DNA of 37,855 nt from an uncultured Colwellia sp. (GTDB lineage: Bacteria; Pseudomonadota; Gammaproteobacteria; Enterobacterales; Alteromonadaceae), in contig CAJXYE010000047.1 of assembly GCA_913063325.1 (NCBI GenBank), forward strand, positions 1-37,855. Reading direction: 5' to 3'. Both the position numbers and the translations under genes were made by a program. Positions 18,081 to 27,375 of this stretch are shown in pieces. The first letter of the stretch is position 1. The number at the start of each line of letters is the position of its first letter. The notes beneath the pieces are model-generated. The model did not search any database, had not been told where the DNA came from, and was given only the letters and a program-made list of their open reading frames with translations.

Positions 18081-19805
18081 ATGACAAATCACTTGTTAGG
18101 GGCTTTTATTGCCTGCACTTTGCTATTTGGCTGCAACAGCAGTAAAGATAGCATTAATAATAGCGAAGCAAATCAAACCAATAACCACATTGAAAAATCT
18201 CCTGAGCAAGGGATTGACCCCTTTTGGAACAATGCCATTGTCTACTTTATGATGACAGATCGTTTTGCTAATGGCGATAAAAGCAATGATCAGGTTTTTG
18301 ACCGAAAACAAGATGCTGCTGTGCTGCGAAATTTTATGGGTGGAGATATTACAGGCGTAACTAATAAAATTAACGATGGCTACTTTAAAGCGTTAGGGGT
18401 TGATGTTTTATGGATGACACCACTGAATGAACAAGTTCACGGTTACTGGGATGAAGACTGGGGTAGAAGTTACCCATTTCATGGTTATTGGATAAAAGAT
18501 TGGACCAATGTTGATCCTAATTTTGGCACTGAAGCTGAGATGAAAAACATGATTTATACCGCACATGCTAACGGTATTCGTGTTTTAGCCGATGTTGTTA
18601 TTAATCATACTGGGCCAGAAACAAATGCAGATGTTGCCTGGCCAAATAATTGGGTTAGAACCGACCCAGCCTGCCAATGGCATAGCTATGAGCATAATGT
18701 AAAATGTGCATTAGCGACGAGCATACCTGATGTGCTTACCGAGTCAGAAGAAGATGTTGAGTTACCTGATTTTTTATTGGAAAAATGGCGCGTAGAAGGT
18801 CGACTTGAGCAAGAACTGGCAGAGCTTGATGAATTTTTCGAAAGAACAAAACTTAATAGAGCCCCTAAAAACTATATTGTTAAATGGTTAACCGATTGGG
18901 TTAGAGAGTATGGAATTGACGGCTTTCGAGTTGATACGGCTAAACATGTTGAAGCAGAAATATGGCAAGTATTAAAAACGGAGGCATCATTAGCTTTTAG
19001 TCAATGGAAAGCAAAAAATCCTGCATTAGTTATAGACGATAAAGATTTCTTTATGGTTGGGGAAGTAATGCACTTTGGCGTAGATGGATTTAAAAATACC
19101 CCTGCTGGTACCAGAAATTACGATTATGGTGATAAACAAGTCGATTTTTTTGATTATGGTTTTGATAGCTTAATCAACATGGGCTTTGCCACGCATGCTG
19201 AAGGTTCAATGGAAGATATTTTTAGCACTTACTCAAAAGAATTAAATAATGGTGCGCTTACCGGGGTTGGTGTAATTAATTACGTTGTCTCTCATGATGA
19301 CCCAGAACCTTATGATAAAGCCCGCAAGAGTCCATATCAAACCGCATCGAAGTTGATGTTAGCACCTGGCGCTGTACAAATTTATTATGGCGATGAGTTA
19401 GCACGAAACTTAACTATTGAGGGAGCTATGGGGGATGCGACGTGGCGTTCTTTTATGAATTGGGAAGATTTAGCAAAGAAAGACACCCGAGCGCTGCTTA
19501 CTCATTGGCAAAAGTTAGGCTCTTTCCGTCATGACCACCTTGCCGTTGGCGCAGGTATTCATAAACAGCATCGTAGTAAACCTTATGTTTTTAGTAGGAG
19601 TCACACTGCTAATGGTAAGTCTAATCAAGTACTCGTTGCTTTAGAGGTAAAAAAAGGTTTAAAAACTGTACCCGTTTATGGTGTTTTTCCTAATGGCAGC
19701 CAAGTGAAAGACTACTATTCAAATCAATTAATAACCGTTGATAACAATAAAATTAACTTTAGCTCGCCGTTTAACATTGTTTTATTGGCTCCTGTCAGTA
19801 ATTAG
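18081..19805 (+). CDS. GH13 alpha-amylase, predicted lipoprotein
   Basis: Endo-acting hydrolase for alpha-1,4-glucans (starch, glycogen, maltodextrins). Starting at ATG 18081 gives 574 residues with a signal peptide and lipobox LLFGC, so the enzyme is probably lipid-anchored facing the periplasm or cell surface. GH13 conserved regions are present: DVVINH (171-176), GFRVDTAKH with nucleophile D285, VGEV with acid/base E328, and SHDDP with D406 in the usual HD position. The N-terminal YFMMTDRFANGD and GGDITG segments suggest the MalS-like periplasmic subgroup; the subfamily is uncertain. A TTG 12 bases upstream is a less likely start. The TAG stop directly touches a MITE-like element, which separates the gene from its probable terminator (20085-20120). 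Confidence 0.93.
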   Translation: MTNHLLGAFIACTLLFGCNSSKDSINNSEANQTNNHIEKSPEQGIDPFWNNAIVYFMMTDRFANGDKSNDQVFDRKQDAAVLRNFMGGDITGVTNKINDGYFKALGVDVLWMTPLNEQVHGYWDEDWGRSYPFHGYWIKDWTNVDPNFGTEAEMKNMIYTAHANGIRVLADVVINHTGPETNADVAWPNNWVRTDPACQWHSYEHNVKCALATSIPDVLTESEEDVELPDFLLEKWRVEGRLEQELAELDEFFERTKLNRAPKNYIVKWLTDWVREYGIDGFRVDTAKHVEAEIWQVLKTEASLAFSQWKAKNPALVIDDKDFFMVGEVMHFGVDGFKNTPAGTRNYDYGDKQVDFFDYGFDSLINMGFATHAEGSMEDIFSTYSKELNNGALTGVGVINYVVSHDDPEPYDKARKSPYQTASKLMLAPGAVQIYYGDELARNLTIEGAMGDATWRSFMNWEDLAKKDTRALLTHWQKLGSFRHDHLAVGAGIHKQHRSKPYVFSRSHTANGKSNQVLVALEVKKGLKTVPVYGVFPNGSQVKDYYSNQLITVDNNKINFSSPFNIVLLAPVSN

Positions 19806-20069
19806 GGGCTGTTGATCTTTCGAGATTGTTTTTGCAGCCGTTTTGTTGGGTATTTATACAAGGTAGTGCCTTTGTAATGTGGTTGTTCCACATCAAAAGG
19901 CGATAACGCCGTAAAAATGGCCAACAAACGCTGTCCGAAGGATTCGGCTAAAAACGTTTTACTCTTTGTTGAGTAGTATTTGCTTAGAGTGACTAGGCTA
20001 CACACTACCCGCCGCGATTAAAACGTTTTTATCTCGAACAAAATTTAACCGCGAAAGGTCAACATACCC
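19806..20069. mobile_element. 264-bp MITE-like element at the amylase stop codon
   Basis: The left end GGGGCTGTTGATCTTTCGAG and the complement of the right end, GGGTATGTTGACCTTTCGCG, match at 16 of 20 positions. The trinucleotide TAG flanks both ends (19803-19805 and 20070-20072), consistent with a 3-bp target duplication; the left TAG is the amylase stop codon. There is no transposase. The minus strand has a 67-codon frame inside, which I take as chance. The parent transposon family is unknown. Confidence 0.75.
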
Positions 20070-20084
20070 TAGTTTTTTTATTTA

Positions 20085-20120
20085 TATTCACCTGTTTACG
20101 TTTTATTAAGCAGGTGAATA
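20085..20120 (+). terminator. Probable original terminator of the amylase gene
   Basis: TATTCACCTG (20085-20094) and CAGGTGAATA (20111-20120) form a perfect 10-bp stem with a 16-base loop, followed by TTTTG. If the element at 19806-20069 is removed, this hairpin lies about 15 bases after the amylase stop codon. Confidence 0.55.
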
Positions 20121-20216
20121 TTTTGTTGGATGAAACTTGAATTTACGACTCATACACAGCTAGCCTCTCGCTGAAAAAACGCTTGAAGTTATTTGGGTAT
20201 CGTTAAGGTTATTAAG

Positions 20217-22520
20217 ATGATATTACGTTCCCTCGCTATTTTATTGTATTGCTTTAGCTTGTTTTTCATTGCTCAGTTACCCGCTGAAACGTTGGCTAAA
20301 ATGAATAGTGACGCTCAATCATTGTCAATTCCGTATTATCAACAATCGATAATACTTGATGGTCAACTTGATGAAGCTATTTGGCAAAAAGCCCAACATT
20401 TTCCGCTTAATTATATTATTGAGCCTTTTGAAAATACTAAAGCAATGGTGCAAACCGATGTATATATTTATGAGTCAGGTGAAAATTTATATGTGGGCTT
20501 TAAGGCGCAAGATCCACATCCCGAACAAATAAGAGCTTATTTACGTGATCGTGATAAAGTTTGGAATGATGATTTAGTCGGCTTTAAATTAGATACGCTT
20601 AATACCCATAAACTGGCTTATCATTTTTATGTCAATGCTAAAGGAGTACAAATTGATTCAATAGAAAGTGGCATTACTCAACGTTATAATGATAATTGGG
20701 ATGCCGTTTGGCAAGCAAAAACAGCTATCTCTGCACAAGGTTTTACCGCTGAGTTTATTATTCCGTTAAGCCAGCTCAATTTTGCCGACGATACGGGAAT
20801 TAAACATTGGTCGGCAGAGTTTATGCGTTTTTATCCGCGAGAAGTGAGTTATAAAATTTCGAATGTCATTCAAGACCGAGAAAATAATTGTTCGCTGTGT
20901 CAAATGCAACCAATATCAGGTTTTAAAGCGGCTAAACAAAGTACTAATATGGTTTTTGTTCCTAGTATTGTTATGGGTAAAAATAAACAAAAGAATTTAT
21001 CGACACAAGAAAACTGGCACAGTGAAAATGATGTTGAAGTGGGAGGAGACTTTAGTTGGAATATCAGTTCTGATAGCTTACTTTCAGCAACGATTAATCC
21101 AGATTTTTCGCAAATAGAATTAGATAATGCACCACTTAATATCAATAGTAATTTTTCATTGTACTTACCAGAAAAACGACGTTTTTTTCTAGAAAACCAT
21201 AACTATTTTGATAGTTTATATAACCTGGTTTATACCCGAAATATTTTATCGCCTGATTTAGGCGTAAAATATACCCAACGTAGCGGTAATAGTACCTTTG
21301 CGGCTCTAGCAAGTGATGATGAAAGCACACGGTTACTCATACCCGGCAACCTTAATTCAACCCTAGTAAATATTGATGAAAAAACCATTAATACCGCGTT
21401 ACGCTATCGTTACGACTTTAGCGATGACTCATCGTTAGGGGTAACCAATACGATAAGAGAAAGTGAAAACTATCATAACTATGTTTTTTCTATCGATGGT
21501 CGTTTACGTTTCAATGAAAGTACCTTTTTAGATGCACAATTGCTCTCTTCAAATACAAAGTATCCTACTGACTTTTATAAAAAAGTTTGCTTTAAATGTG
21601 ACAATGAATCAAGTTTACGCGTTAATAACAACGATGAACTTACCGATATTGCGTGGCAAGTAAATTTTAGTCACACCAAAAGAAACTGGTGGTTAAGTGC
21701 ATATCATAAATACAAAGGAGAAGACTTTCGCGCTGACTTAGGTTTCGTTAGTAAAATTGATAACCAAGAAAGTCAAATTAGATCGGGGTATGTGCATTAT
21801 CCTGAATCACCAATTTGGAATAAAGTTGAATTTTGGGTTGGTGTTGATAAAGAAACTAATATTAATAACGAATTAATAAGTGACAATGCAGAAATTCAAT
21901 TAAACCTTAACGGTGTGATGCAATCAAGGATAAGTACAGGGATAGGAAAACAAACCAAAGTTGGTTTACGCTTCGACCCAAACATTACCAATATAACCGA
22001 TAATAGCAGCCAGTTTGATATCGACTTTAGTTTTATTTATGGTGAAATTCGGCCAATTGCTAATTTTTACATCAGTAATTTATTGCTTAAAAGTGATGCT
22101 GTTGATTATGCTAATAAACGTAAAGGAGAGAAGGTACAGTTGCTGCCAATAATACAGTGGGATGTTAATGAGGCAGTGAATATCAGGCTTGAGCATACCT
22201 ATGAAAAAATGAAAGCAGCAAATGAAGATTTATATACTGCAAATTTATCGGATGTAAGAGTAAATTATCAATTTAATGGTGTCAGTAAAATTCGTTTATC
22301 TGTGGTTTATAATAACGTTGTTTTTAATCCGAGTAATTATACTTTTGATATCGATAAGAAAAGTAAAAGCCTAGGATCTCAACTGGTGTACTCTTATCGT
22401 TTTGATGCACTTTCGGCTTTTTATTTTGGTTTATCAAGCAATGCGATTGATAATGATGCCATTAAAGGGTTAACAACGAACCAAAAAAGTGTTTTTTTGA
22501 AGTTAAGTCATACTTTGTAA
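20217..22520 (+). CDS. CBM9-like/DUF5916 outer-membrane protein
   Basis: A 767-residue protein starting at ATG 20217; an in-frame TTG at 20193 would only lengthen the N-terminus. A signal peptide (LAILLYCFSLFFIAQLPAET) is followed by a carbohydrate-binding-family-9-like domain (about 35-215; ILDGQLDEAIWQKAQHF, LYVGFKAQDPHPEQIRAYL, and AEFIIPLSQLNF). A C-terminal barrel region of the DUF5916 type follows, with the hallmark LPEKRRFFLENHNYF near residues 320-334 and many alternating strands to the end. Such proteins sit in the outer membrane; their transport or binding substrate is not established, although the CBM9-like part suggests a glycan. It lies downstream of the amylase on the same strand but is separated by a mobile element and a terminator, so it probably has its own promoter. 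Confidence 0.85.
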   Translation: MILRSLAILLYCFSLFFIAQLPAETLAKMNSDAQSLSIPYYQQSIILDGQLDEAIWQKAQHFPLNYIIEPFENTKAMVQTDVYIYESGENLYVGFKAQDPHPEQIRAYLRDRDKVWNDDLVGFKLDTLNTHKLAYHFYVNAKGVQIDSIESGITQRYNDNWDAVWQAKTAISAQGFTAEFIIPLSQLNFADDTGIKHWSAEFMRFYPREVSYKISNVIQDRENNCSLCQMQPISGFKAAKQSTNMVFVPSIVMGKNKQKNLSTQENWHSENDVEVGGDFSWNISSDSLLSATINPDFSQIELDNAPLNINSNFSLYLPEKRRFFLENHNYFDSLYNLVYTRNILSPDLGVKYTQRSGNSTFAALASDDESTRLLIPGNLNSTLVNIDEKTINTALRYRYDFSDDSSLGVTNTIRESENYHNYVFSIDGRLRFNESTFLDAQLLSSNTKYPTDFYKKVCFKCDNESSLRVNNNDELTDIAWQVNFSHTKRNWWLSAYHKYKGEDFRADLGFVSKIDNQESQIRSGYVHYPESPIWNKVEFWVGVDKETNINNELISDNAEIQLNLNGVMQSRISTGIGKQTKVGLRFDPNITNITDNSSQFDIDFSFIYGEIRPIANFYISNLLLKSDAVDYANKRKGEKVQLLPIIQWDVNEAVNIRLEHTYEKMKAANEDLYTANLSDVRVNYQFNGVSKIRLSVVYNNVVFNPSNYTFDIDKKSKSLGSQLVYSYRFDALSAFYFGLSSNAIDNDAIKGLTTNQKSVFLKLSHTL

Positions 22521-22924
22521 AAAACACTTATATTTAATGGATTGGTATTTATTTAATAGTTAACCTGAACTCTGGATAATGAGTGCTTGATGTTTAAATA
22601 AAAACAACAGCTTAAGGTTATTAAAAATAAAACTTATCGGATTAAATAGCGATATACGCTATCAATGTTTCAATTTATTCCATTATCAAGGCAAAACGTT
22701 TATGAATAACGGGTTATTTATCGACGTTTTAACGCTGAGAATTGGATAAAGGGGAATATTGAGCAAGTGTTGCTTATCCAGAGTTCAGGTTAGTTAACTT
22801 ATGTGCCTGGTTTTGTTTTGATAGAAACTCAAGTTAGCATGAGAAATTAAACAACTAATTTAACTGATGCTAGCTAACAATATTTGATAACATCATATAA
22901 CTTTCTTATTCACATGCCGCTTTA
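22521..22924. other. Intergenic region holding a second MITE-like element
   Basis: Apart from the 232-bp element (22561-22792), the remaining bases just upstream of the second CadC-like gene contain an imperfect inverted repeat (GTTAGCAT near 22834, ATGCTAGCTAAC near 22866). This could be an operator. No coding frame is supported. Confidence 0.45.
22561..22792. mobile_element. 232-bp element with perfect 19-bp terminal inverted repeats
   Basis: TAACCTGAACTCTGGATAA at 22561-22579 has its exact complement at 22774-22792. Similarity continues imperfectly inward for about ten more bases. The interior has no long reading frame but contains a small palindrome (TAGCGATATACGCTA). GTTAAC occurs at both outer edges, overlapping the left end, so no clean target duplication can be assigned. 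It is probably a non-autonomous transposon; a long-range RNA hairpin is the alternative. Confidence 0.7.
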
Positions 22925-24406
22925 ATGAAATACCACGTTGATACTTTTGTTCTTGATGTACAAGCACGTACGTTATCTGCTGATGACAATTGTCAGAACA
23001 TTCGGCCTAAAACGTTAGAAGTTCTGTTATATCTGGCTAATAGGGCTGGAGATATAATCAGTAAACAGGAGCTGTTGGACTGTATTTGGGACGATGTAAA
23101 CGTAGATGATGGTGTTATCTTTCAGTCCATTAGGGAAATTCGTAAATTATTTGGTCACTCGGAAATTATTCTGAACTTTCCACGTAAGGGATATCAATTC
23201 ACTGCACAATTTGAGCCTATTAATCATAATCAGCAAGATAAACTGAGTGGTTTAGCAACACCTTCATTATTGAAATATTATATTGCTGCCATTTTACTCA
23301 TCTGTTTAACCCTACTTACAATTTTGTTTTCAAATGAAGACACTGCTGATGTAAATTTCGATCAAAGTATTCTTGTGCTGCCAATAAAAAATAGCATTCC
23401 TTATGGAGAAAATGACTGGATTTATTTAGGAGCGATGGAGCAGCTTATCGCAAAATTAAAAGGCTTTCCTAATTCAATTTTTATCTATCAGGGAACCTAC
23501 ATTCCTAATTTAATGCACACCGCAGGTTTAGACCGAAAATTTTCATCTAATGATGTCGCTAAAATATTTAATGTGTCTGGTGCTACATTAATCGTTGAAG
23601 CAGAGATATTAGGTTATGTGTCCGACTATAAACTGGTTTATAAATTTCATGTCGAAAATGATGTAAAGCAAGGTGTTATTCTTGATACTTCAATAAATGC
23701 TGCACTTGTCACATTATCAAAAAAGTTAGCCGACTTTATCAATCAGCCACTCAAAAAAAGTAAATATAAGCCAATAAATGAGTTTAACGATGCTTTATTT
23801 GCTGAAGCCATGATTAGTTATGAATCGGATTGGCATACATCTATTAGTTTTTTTGAGAGTTATCTATCATTGAACCCTGACTCGGTTATTGCCATGATCT
23901 ATTTGAGTAAGTTGTACTTGTGGGATAATCAAACAGAAAAGGCGGCTGATTTGCTAGATAGATCAGCTAATATTTTGATAGAAGAGCCACTAGAAGTTGC
24001 CAATATCCAATTACTTAAAGGACGAATTTCAGCTAAAAAACAAGATTTTAACCAAGCGTTACAATTTTATAAGCAAGTGAATAATATCACAGATAAACAG
24101 CAAGATTGGTTCCTAAAAGCCAGTGTGGCCGAAGAGCAAGGCTTAGTTTATCTTAAACAAAAAAGACTTAATAAATCCTTAGAGTCTTTTACAAATGCGT
24201 TGTCTGCATACCAAATAATTAAAAGCCAAATAGGCATAAATTCCACCCGACTTCATTTAGCTGAGGTGTTGTTGCTGCAAGGAAATATTGAGCAGGCCAA
24301 AGAAAATTATATAATGGCCAAGGGAAGTATCAAAAACATCAAACTAGAGTTCTTATACTCCATGTTAGAGCAGTACAAAATAAAATTCGAAAATCGTCTG
24401 GATTAA
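22925..24406 (+). CDS. CadC-like membrane transcription regulator with C-terminal TPR-like region (copy 2)
   Basis: A 493-residue paralog of the protein at 13057-14523 with the same layout: winged helix (1-96; RPKTLEVLLYL, CIWDDVNVDDGVIFQSIREI, PRKGYQF), one TM helix (about 118-136), a periplasmic alpha/beta part (about 145-275; SILVLPIKNS, FNVSGATLIVEAEI) and a helical TPR-like tail (about 290-490). The two also share details such as FNVSGAT versus FNISGAT, and an EAMISYESDW versus KAMLTYESDW segment at the start of the tail. It is the last gene of the glycan region. Its targets are unknown, but the amylase and DUF5916 genes upstream are the obvious candidates, controlled from behind. The ribosome site is weak. 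Confidence 0.85.
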   Translation: MKYHVDTFVLDVQARTLSADDNCQNIRPKTLEVLLYLANRAGDIISKQELLDCIWDDVNVDDGVIFQSIREIRKLFGHSEIILNFPRKGYQFTAQFEPINHNQQDKLSGLATPSLLKYYIAAILLICLTLLTILFSNEDTADVNFDQSILVLPIKNSIPYGENDWIYLGAMEQLIAKLKGFPNSIFIYQGTYIPNLMHTAGLDRKFSSNDVAKIFNVSGATLIVEAEILGYVSDYKLVYKFHVENDVKQGVILDTSINAALVTLSKKLADFINQPLKKSKYKPINEFNDALFAEAMISYESDWHTSISFFESYLSLNPDSVIAMIYLSKLYLWDNQTEKAADLLDRSANILIEEPLEVANIQLLKGRISAKKQDFNQALQFYKQVNNITDKQQDWFLKASVAEEQGLVYLKQKRLNKSLESFTNALSAYQIIKSQIGINSTRLHLAEVLLLQGNIEQAKENYIMAKGSIKNIKLEFLYSMLEQYKIKFENRLD

Positions 24407-25206
24407 AATTATATTTTAGCTCGTTAATTTAAACAGTGATTCTATTGTCGATATTATGGTTAAGCGCGAAAAAATATAACGATATATTAAAGATTAAGTA
24501 ATATCCGCTTGGTATTATGTGATCATTAATAAATAGGTGATGAATGACCGCTTTGTTGCTTGAGTTCAAATGCTGAATGCAAAGCTGACTATTTATTTGG
24601 AAAATATACTTCTGAACTAGGACTGCTTTGAAAACTGATAAAACGCCATGAATATTAAATAAAATAGTAAATCCGTCAAAGTTAAATTAGTTAGATTTGG
24701 TTGTTAGATGAAATGGGTATGAAGTGAGTATCACTTGTTTTCAGATGCAACTAATTAATAAAAACAAACAGATCAGCTCTATATGGGTGGCGTAATGTAA
24801 TTATGCTGGTCTAAAATTTTGATTACTGCGTTGCTTTGTTACTCGTTAAAGAAACACTAAACGTCACCATAAAGCGCCTTGATCTAAACAGTTTACAAAG
24901 CTCTTTCTAACTTGATTGAATTATTTATGCCTCTAGTACGTAAACTACAGCTAACAGAACTTTGATTTACCTTTTAATAGGCTCGGTCTTGTAATACTCA
25001 GTAACAACTATTCAGCGATTAAACCCCTTGCCGTATTAACTGTTTCCTTGGAATTAGTATACAATCTTTAATACTTGCTTTAGGACACGTGTTATAGTCT
25101 GTATGCATAAATATTTGAAGTTAGATGGCTTCAAAGTATAATTCGCATCATTGAATTCGATGATGTTTAAATGGATTTCTAGTTTATTTTAAAAGGATTT
25201 TCGACA
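24407..25206. other. 800-bp intergenic region upstream of the chemoreceptor gene
   Basis: No gene is supported. Three features stand out. First, 24783-24801 resembles the groEL 3' end (17 of 19 bases). Second, 24821-24884 is an imperfect inverted repeat (GATTACTGCG to CGCCTTGATC) that may be a dispersed intergenic element. Third, near the right end a TTGAAG/CTTCAA hairpin and a near-perfect 20-bp palindrome (25146-25165) precede the chemoreceptor gene. Confidence 0.5.
25146..25165. promoter_or_regulatory. Near-perfect 20-bp palindrome upstream of the chemoreceptor gene
   Basis: CATCATTGAATTCGATGATG is self-complementary at 18 of 20 positions and lies 41 bases before the start codon, overlapping the region where a promoter or operator would be. 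No regulator can be assigned. Confidence 0.35.
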
Positions 25207-27189
25207 ATGAAATTACAAAAAAAATTATTGATCGCGTTTTTATTACTGGCTTTAATACCAACCCTAATCGTTGGGTTTATTACAAGTTATGTCTCAAGTT
25301 CAACAATTGAACAACAAATATTTTCTCAGCTCGTCGCGGTTCGCGAAATTAAAAAATCTCAGATAGAGGGATATTTTTCTGAACGTGAAGGTGATATTAA
25401 GGTACTCAGTGGCACAGTTGAAAAGATACTCGATTTTAGCTCGTCAATGGCTTTAAATACTTCAGCACATAACCAGAATGAATATTTCGATAATTTTATA
25501 AAAGCTTATGGTTATTATGATTTTTTCTTGATTGATGACGCAGGTGAAATTTTCTATACCCTAACCAAAGAAGCTGACTATCAAACCAACTTAATTACAG
25601 GGAAATACAATAACTCAGGCCTGGGCAAGTTATTCAAAAAAGTGCAGGACAGTGGTAAATTTGCTATGTCTGACTTTAGTAATTATGCACCAAGTAATGG
25701 TGACCCAGCAGGATTTATTGCCTTACCGCTAACCACTAACTCTGGGATCTCAGTTGTCGTTGCCTTACAATTATCCATAGAAAAAATTAGTGAAGTAATG
25801 CAACAGCGTGCGGGCATGGGAGATACAGGGGAAAGCTACTTAATTGGCAGCGACTTGTTAATGCGATCAGACTCATTTCTTGACCCAGAAGGACATTCCG
25901 TAGGGGCGTCTTTCTCAGGGACAGTCAAAAATAATGGTGTGGATACTGAAGGCGCTAAACTCGCTATAAAAGGGGAAGTTGGCCAGAAAATCATTATAGA
26001 TTATAACGGTAACCCTGTTTTATCTGCTTATACTCCTGTTGATATAAATGGTATTCGGTGGGCGTTGTTGTCTGAAATTGATGTGGCAGAAGCCTTTGAA
26101 TCAATTTATACACTTTATTGGAGTATCGCCATTGTTGTTATGATTTTTATTGTTGTTATTATTGCTGTTGCGCTTGTGATTACCAAATCTATTACTACTC
26201 CTTTAGGTGGTGAACCTAACGAGATGAAAAACATCACCGAAACAGTTGCTAGTGGTGATTTAACGGTTACTTTTGAGGAAGGACGCGAATCAGAAAGTGT
26301 TTATGGCTCCATGAAAGTAATGGTGAACCAACTTTTTGGAGTTGTCAGTGAAATTGTAGATAATAGCAATAGCTTAGCTAGCTCCGCAGAAGAAACAAGC
26401 GCACTAAGCTTACAGTCGTCAATAAGTCTTGAGCAACAGCAAGAAAATATTGAACTGGTTTCAACGGCAGTAGAAGAAATGTCCACTAGTATTAATGAGG
26501 TAGCTAGCAGCGCAAGTAATGCGGCAACTTCTGCATTATCAGCACAGAATTCATCTAACGAAGCTAATGATAAAATTTCACAAACTATTGATGATTTAGA
26601 GCAATTAGATAAAAAAATCATTCTTGCCGGTGACGTTATTAAAACACTCGAAACAGATTCAAACCAAATAAGCTCTGTTTTAGAAGTTATCCGTAATATT
26701 GCAGATCAAACTAACTTACTTGCGCTTAATGCTGCAATTGAGGCGGCAAGAGCAGGTGAGCAAGGTCGAGGTTTTGCTGTTGTGGCTGATGAAGTAAGGA
26801 CACTTGCATCAAAAACGCAAGAGTCCACTAAAAATATCGAAGAAATGATTGGTCACTTACAAAACTCTTCGAATAATGCCGTTGAAGTAATAACTGCCAG
26901 CAGAGATGTATGTAAACACACCTTATCTAATGCCCAGATAACTGCTGAGATGATTCATATTATGAATGATGATATTGGTAGTATTACTCAAATGACTGAA
27001 TTAATTGCTACCGCTGTAGAAGAACAATCTTGTGTCTCTAATGAAATTAGTCAGAATATTATTGCTGTCAGTGATGTCGCTTATGAAAACTCAGCAGCAG
27101 CTACGCAAGTATCAACTGCTGGACAAGAGATCAGTGTCATTGCTTCAACACTGAACCAATTAACACAGCAATTTAAGTTGGCTAACTAA
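25207..27189 (+). CDS. Methyl-accepting chemotaxis protein
   Basis: A 660-residue transmembrane chemoreceptor that would signal through CheA/CheW to the flagellar motor. TM1 is at about 6-28. A large periplasmic ligand domain of double-Cache type spans about 30-298, with [20 protein letters not shown] and [16 protein letters not shown]2 is at about 300-325, followed by a HAMP domain (about 326-380) and a long helical signalling domain. The conserved hairpin tip is [20 protein letters not shown] and [19 protein letters not shown]. There is no C-terminal CheR-binding pentapeptide; the protein ends [10 protein letters not shown] good ribosome site (AAGGA) precedes the ATG. It stands alone between long non-coding stretches. 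The ligand cannot be read from the sequence. Confidence 0.95.
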   Translation: MKLQKKLLIAFLLLALIPTLIVGFITSYVSSSTIEQQIFSQLVAVREIKKSQIEGYFSEREGDIKVLSGTVEKILDFSSSMALNTSAHNQNEYFDNFIKAYGYYDFFLIDDAGEIFYTLTKEADYQTNLITGKYNNSGLGKLFKKVQDSGKFAMSDFSNYAPSNGDPAGFIALPLTTNSGISVVVALQLSIEKISEVMQQRAGMGDTGESYLIGSDLLMRSDSFLDPEGHSVGASFSGTVKNNGVDTEGAKLAIKGEVGQKIIIDYNGNPVLSAYTPVDINGIRWALLSEIDVAEAFESIYTLYWSIAIVVMIFIVVIIAVALVITKSITTPLGGEPNEMKNITETVASGDLTVTFEEGRESESVYGSMKVMVNQLFGVVSEIVDNSNSLASSAEETSALSLQSSISLEQQQENIELVSTAVEEMSTSINEVASSASNAATSALSAQNSSNEANDKISQTIDDLEQLDKKIILAGDVIKTLETDSNQISSVLEVIRNIADQTNLLALNAAIEAARAGEQGRGFAVVADEVRTLASKTQESTKNIEEMIGHLQNSSNNAVEVITASRDVCKHTLSNAQITAEMIHIMNDDIGSITQMTELIATAVEEQSCVSNEISQNIIAVSDVAYENSAAATQVSTAGQEISVIASTLNQLTQQFKLAN

Positions 27190-27245
27190 AAATAGTTGCC
27201 CGGTTAGGTGACAGTATAGATAGATTATTTCCCAATCAAGGTTTT

Positions 27246-27305
27246 ATGCCTGAGGGGTATTTTGGTAACCAATATTGGTTACCAAAAAAATTATCCTGCA
27301 GGCAT
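27246..27305. repeat. Large imperfect palindrome with a 28-bp perfect core
   Basis: The core (about 27260-27287) is TTTTGGTAACCAAT followed by its exact complement, with no loop. Outer arms ATGCCTG (27246-27252) and CAGGCAT (27299-27305) extend it. Neither strand has a T run after the stem, so it is not an ordinary terminator. It could be an operator, a 3'-end mRNA structure for the chemoreceptor gene, or a transposon scar. Confidence 0.55.
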
Positions 27306-27375
27306 CATTTATATGCTTGTTTTATCATCAAAGGCTGACTTAATGCATCAACAACATTGGCAGGGACAATTTTCT

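Noticed and set aside
19802..20005. 67-residue minus-strand frame
   Set aside because: It lies almost entirely inside the MITE-like element, touches its end repeat, and shows no family features; it is explained by the element.
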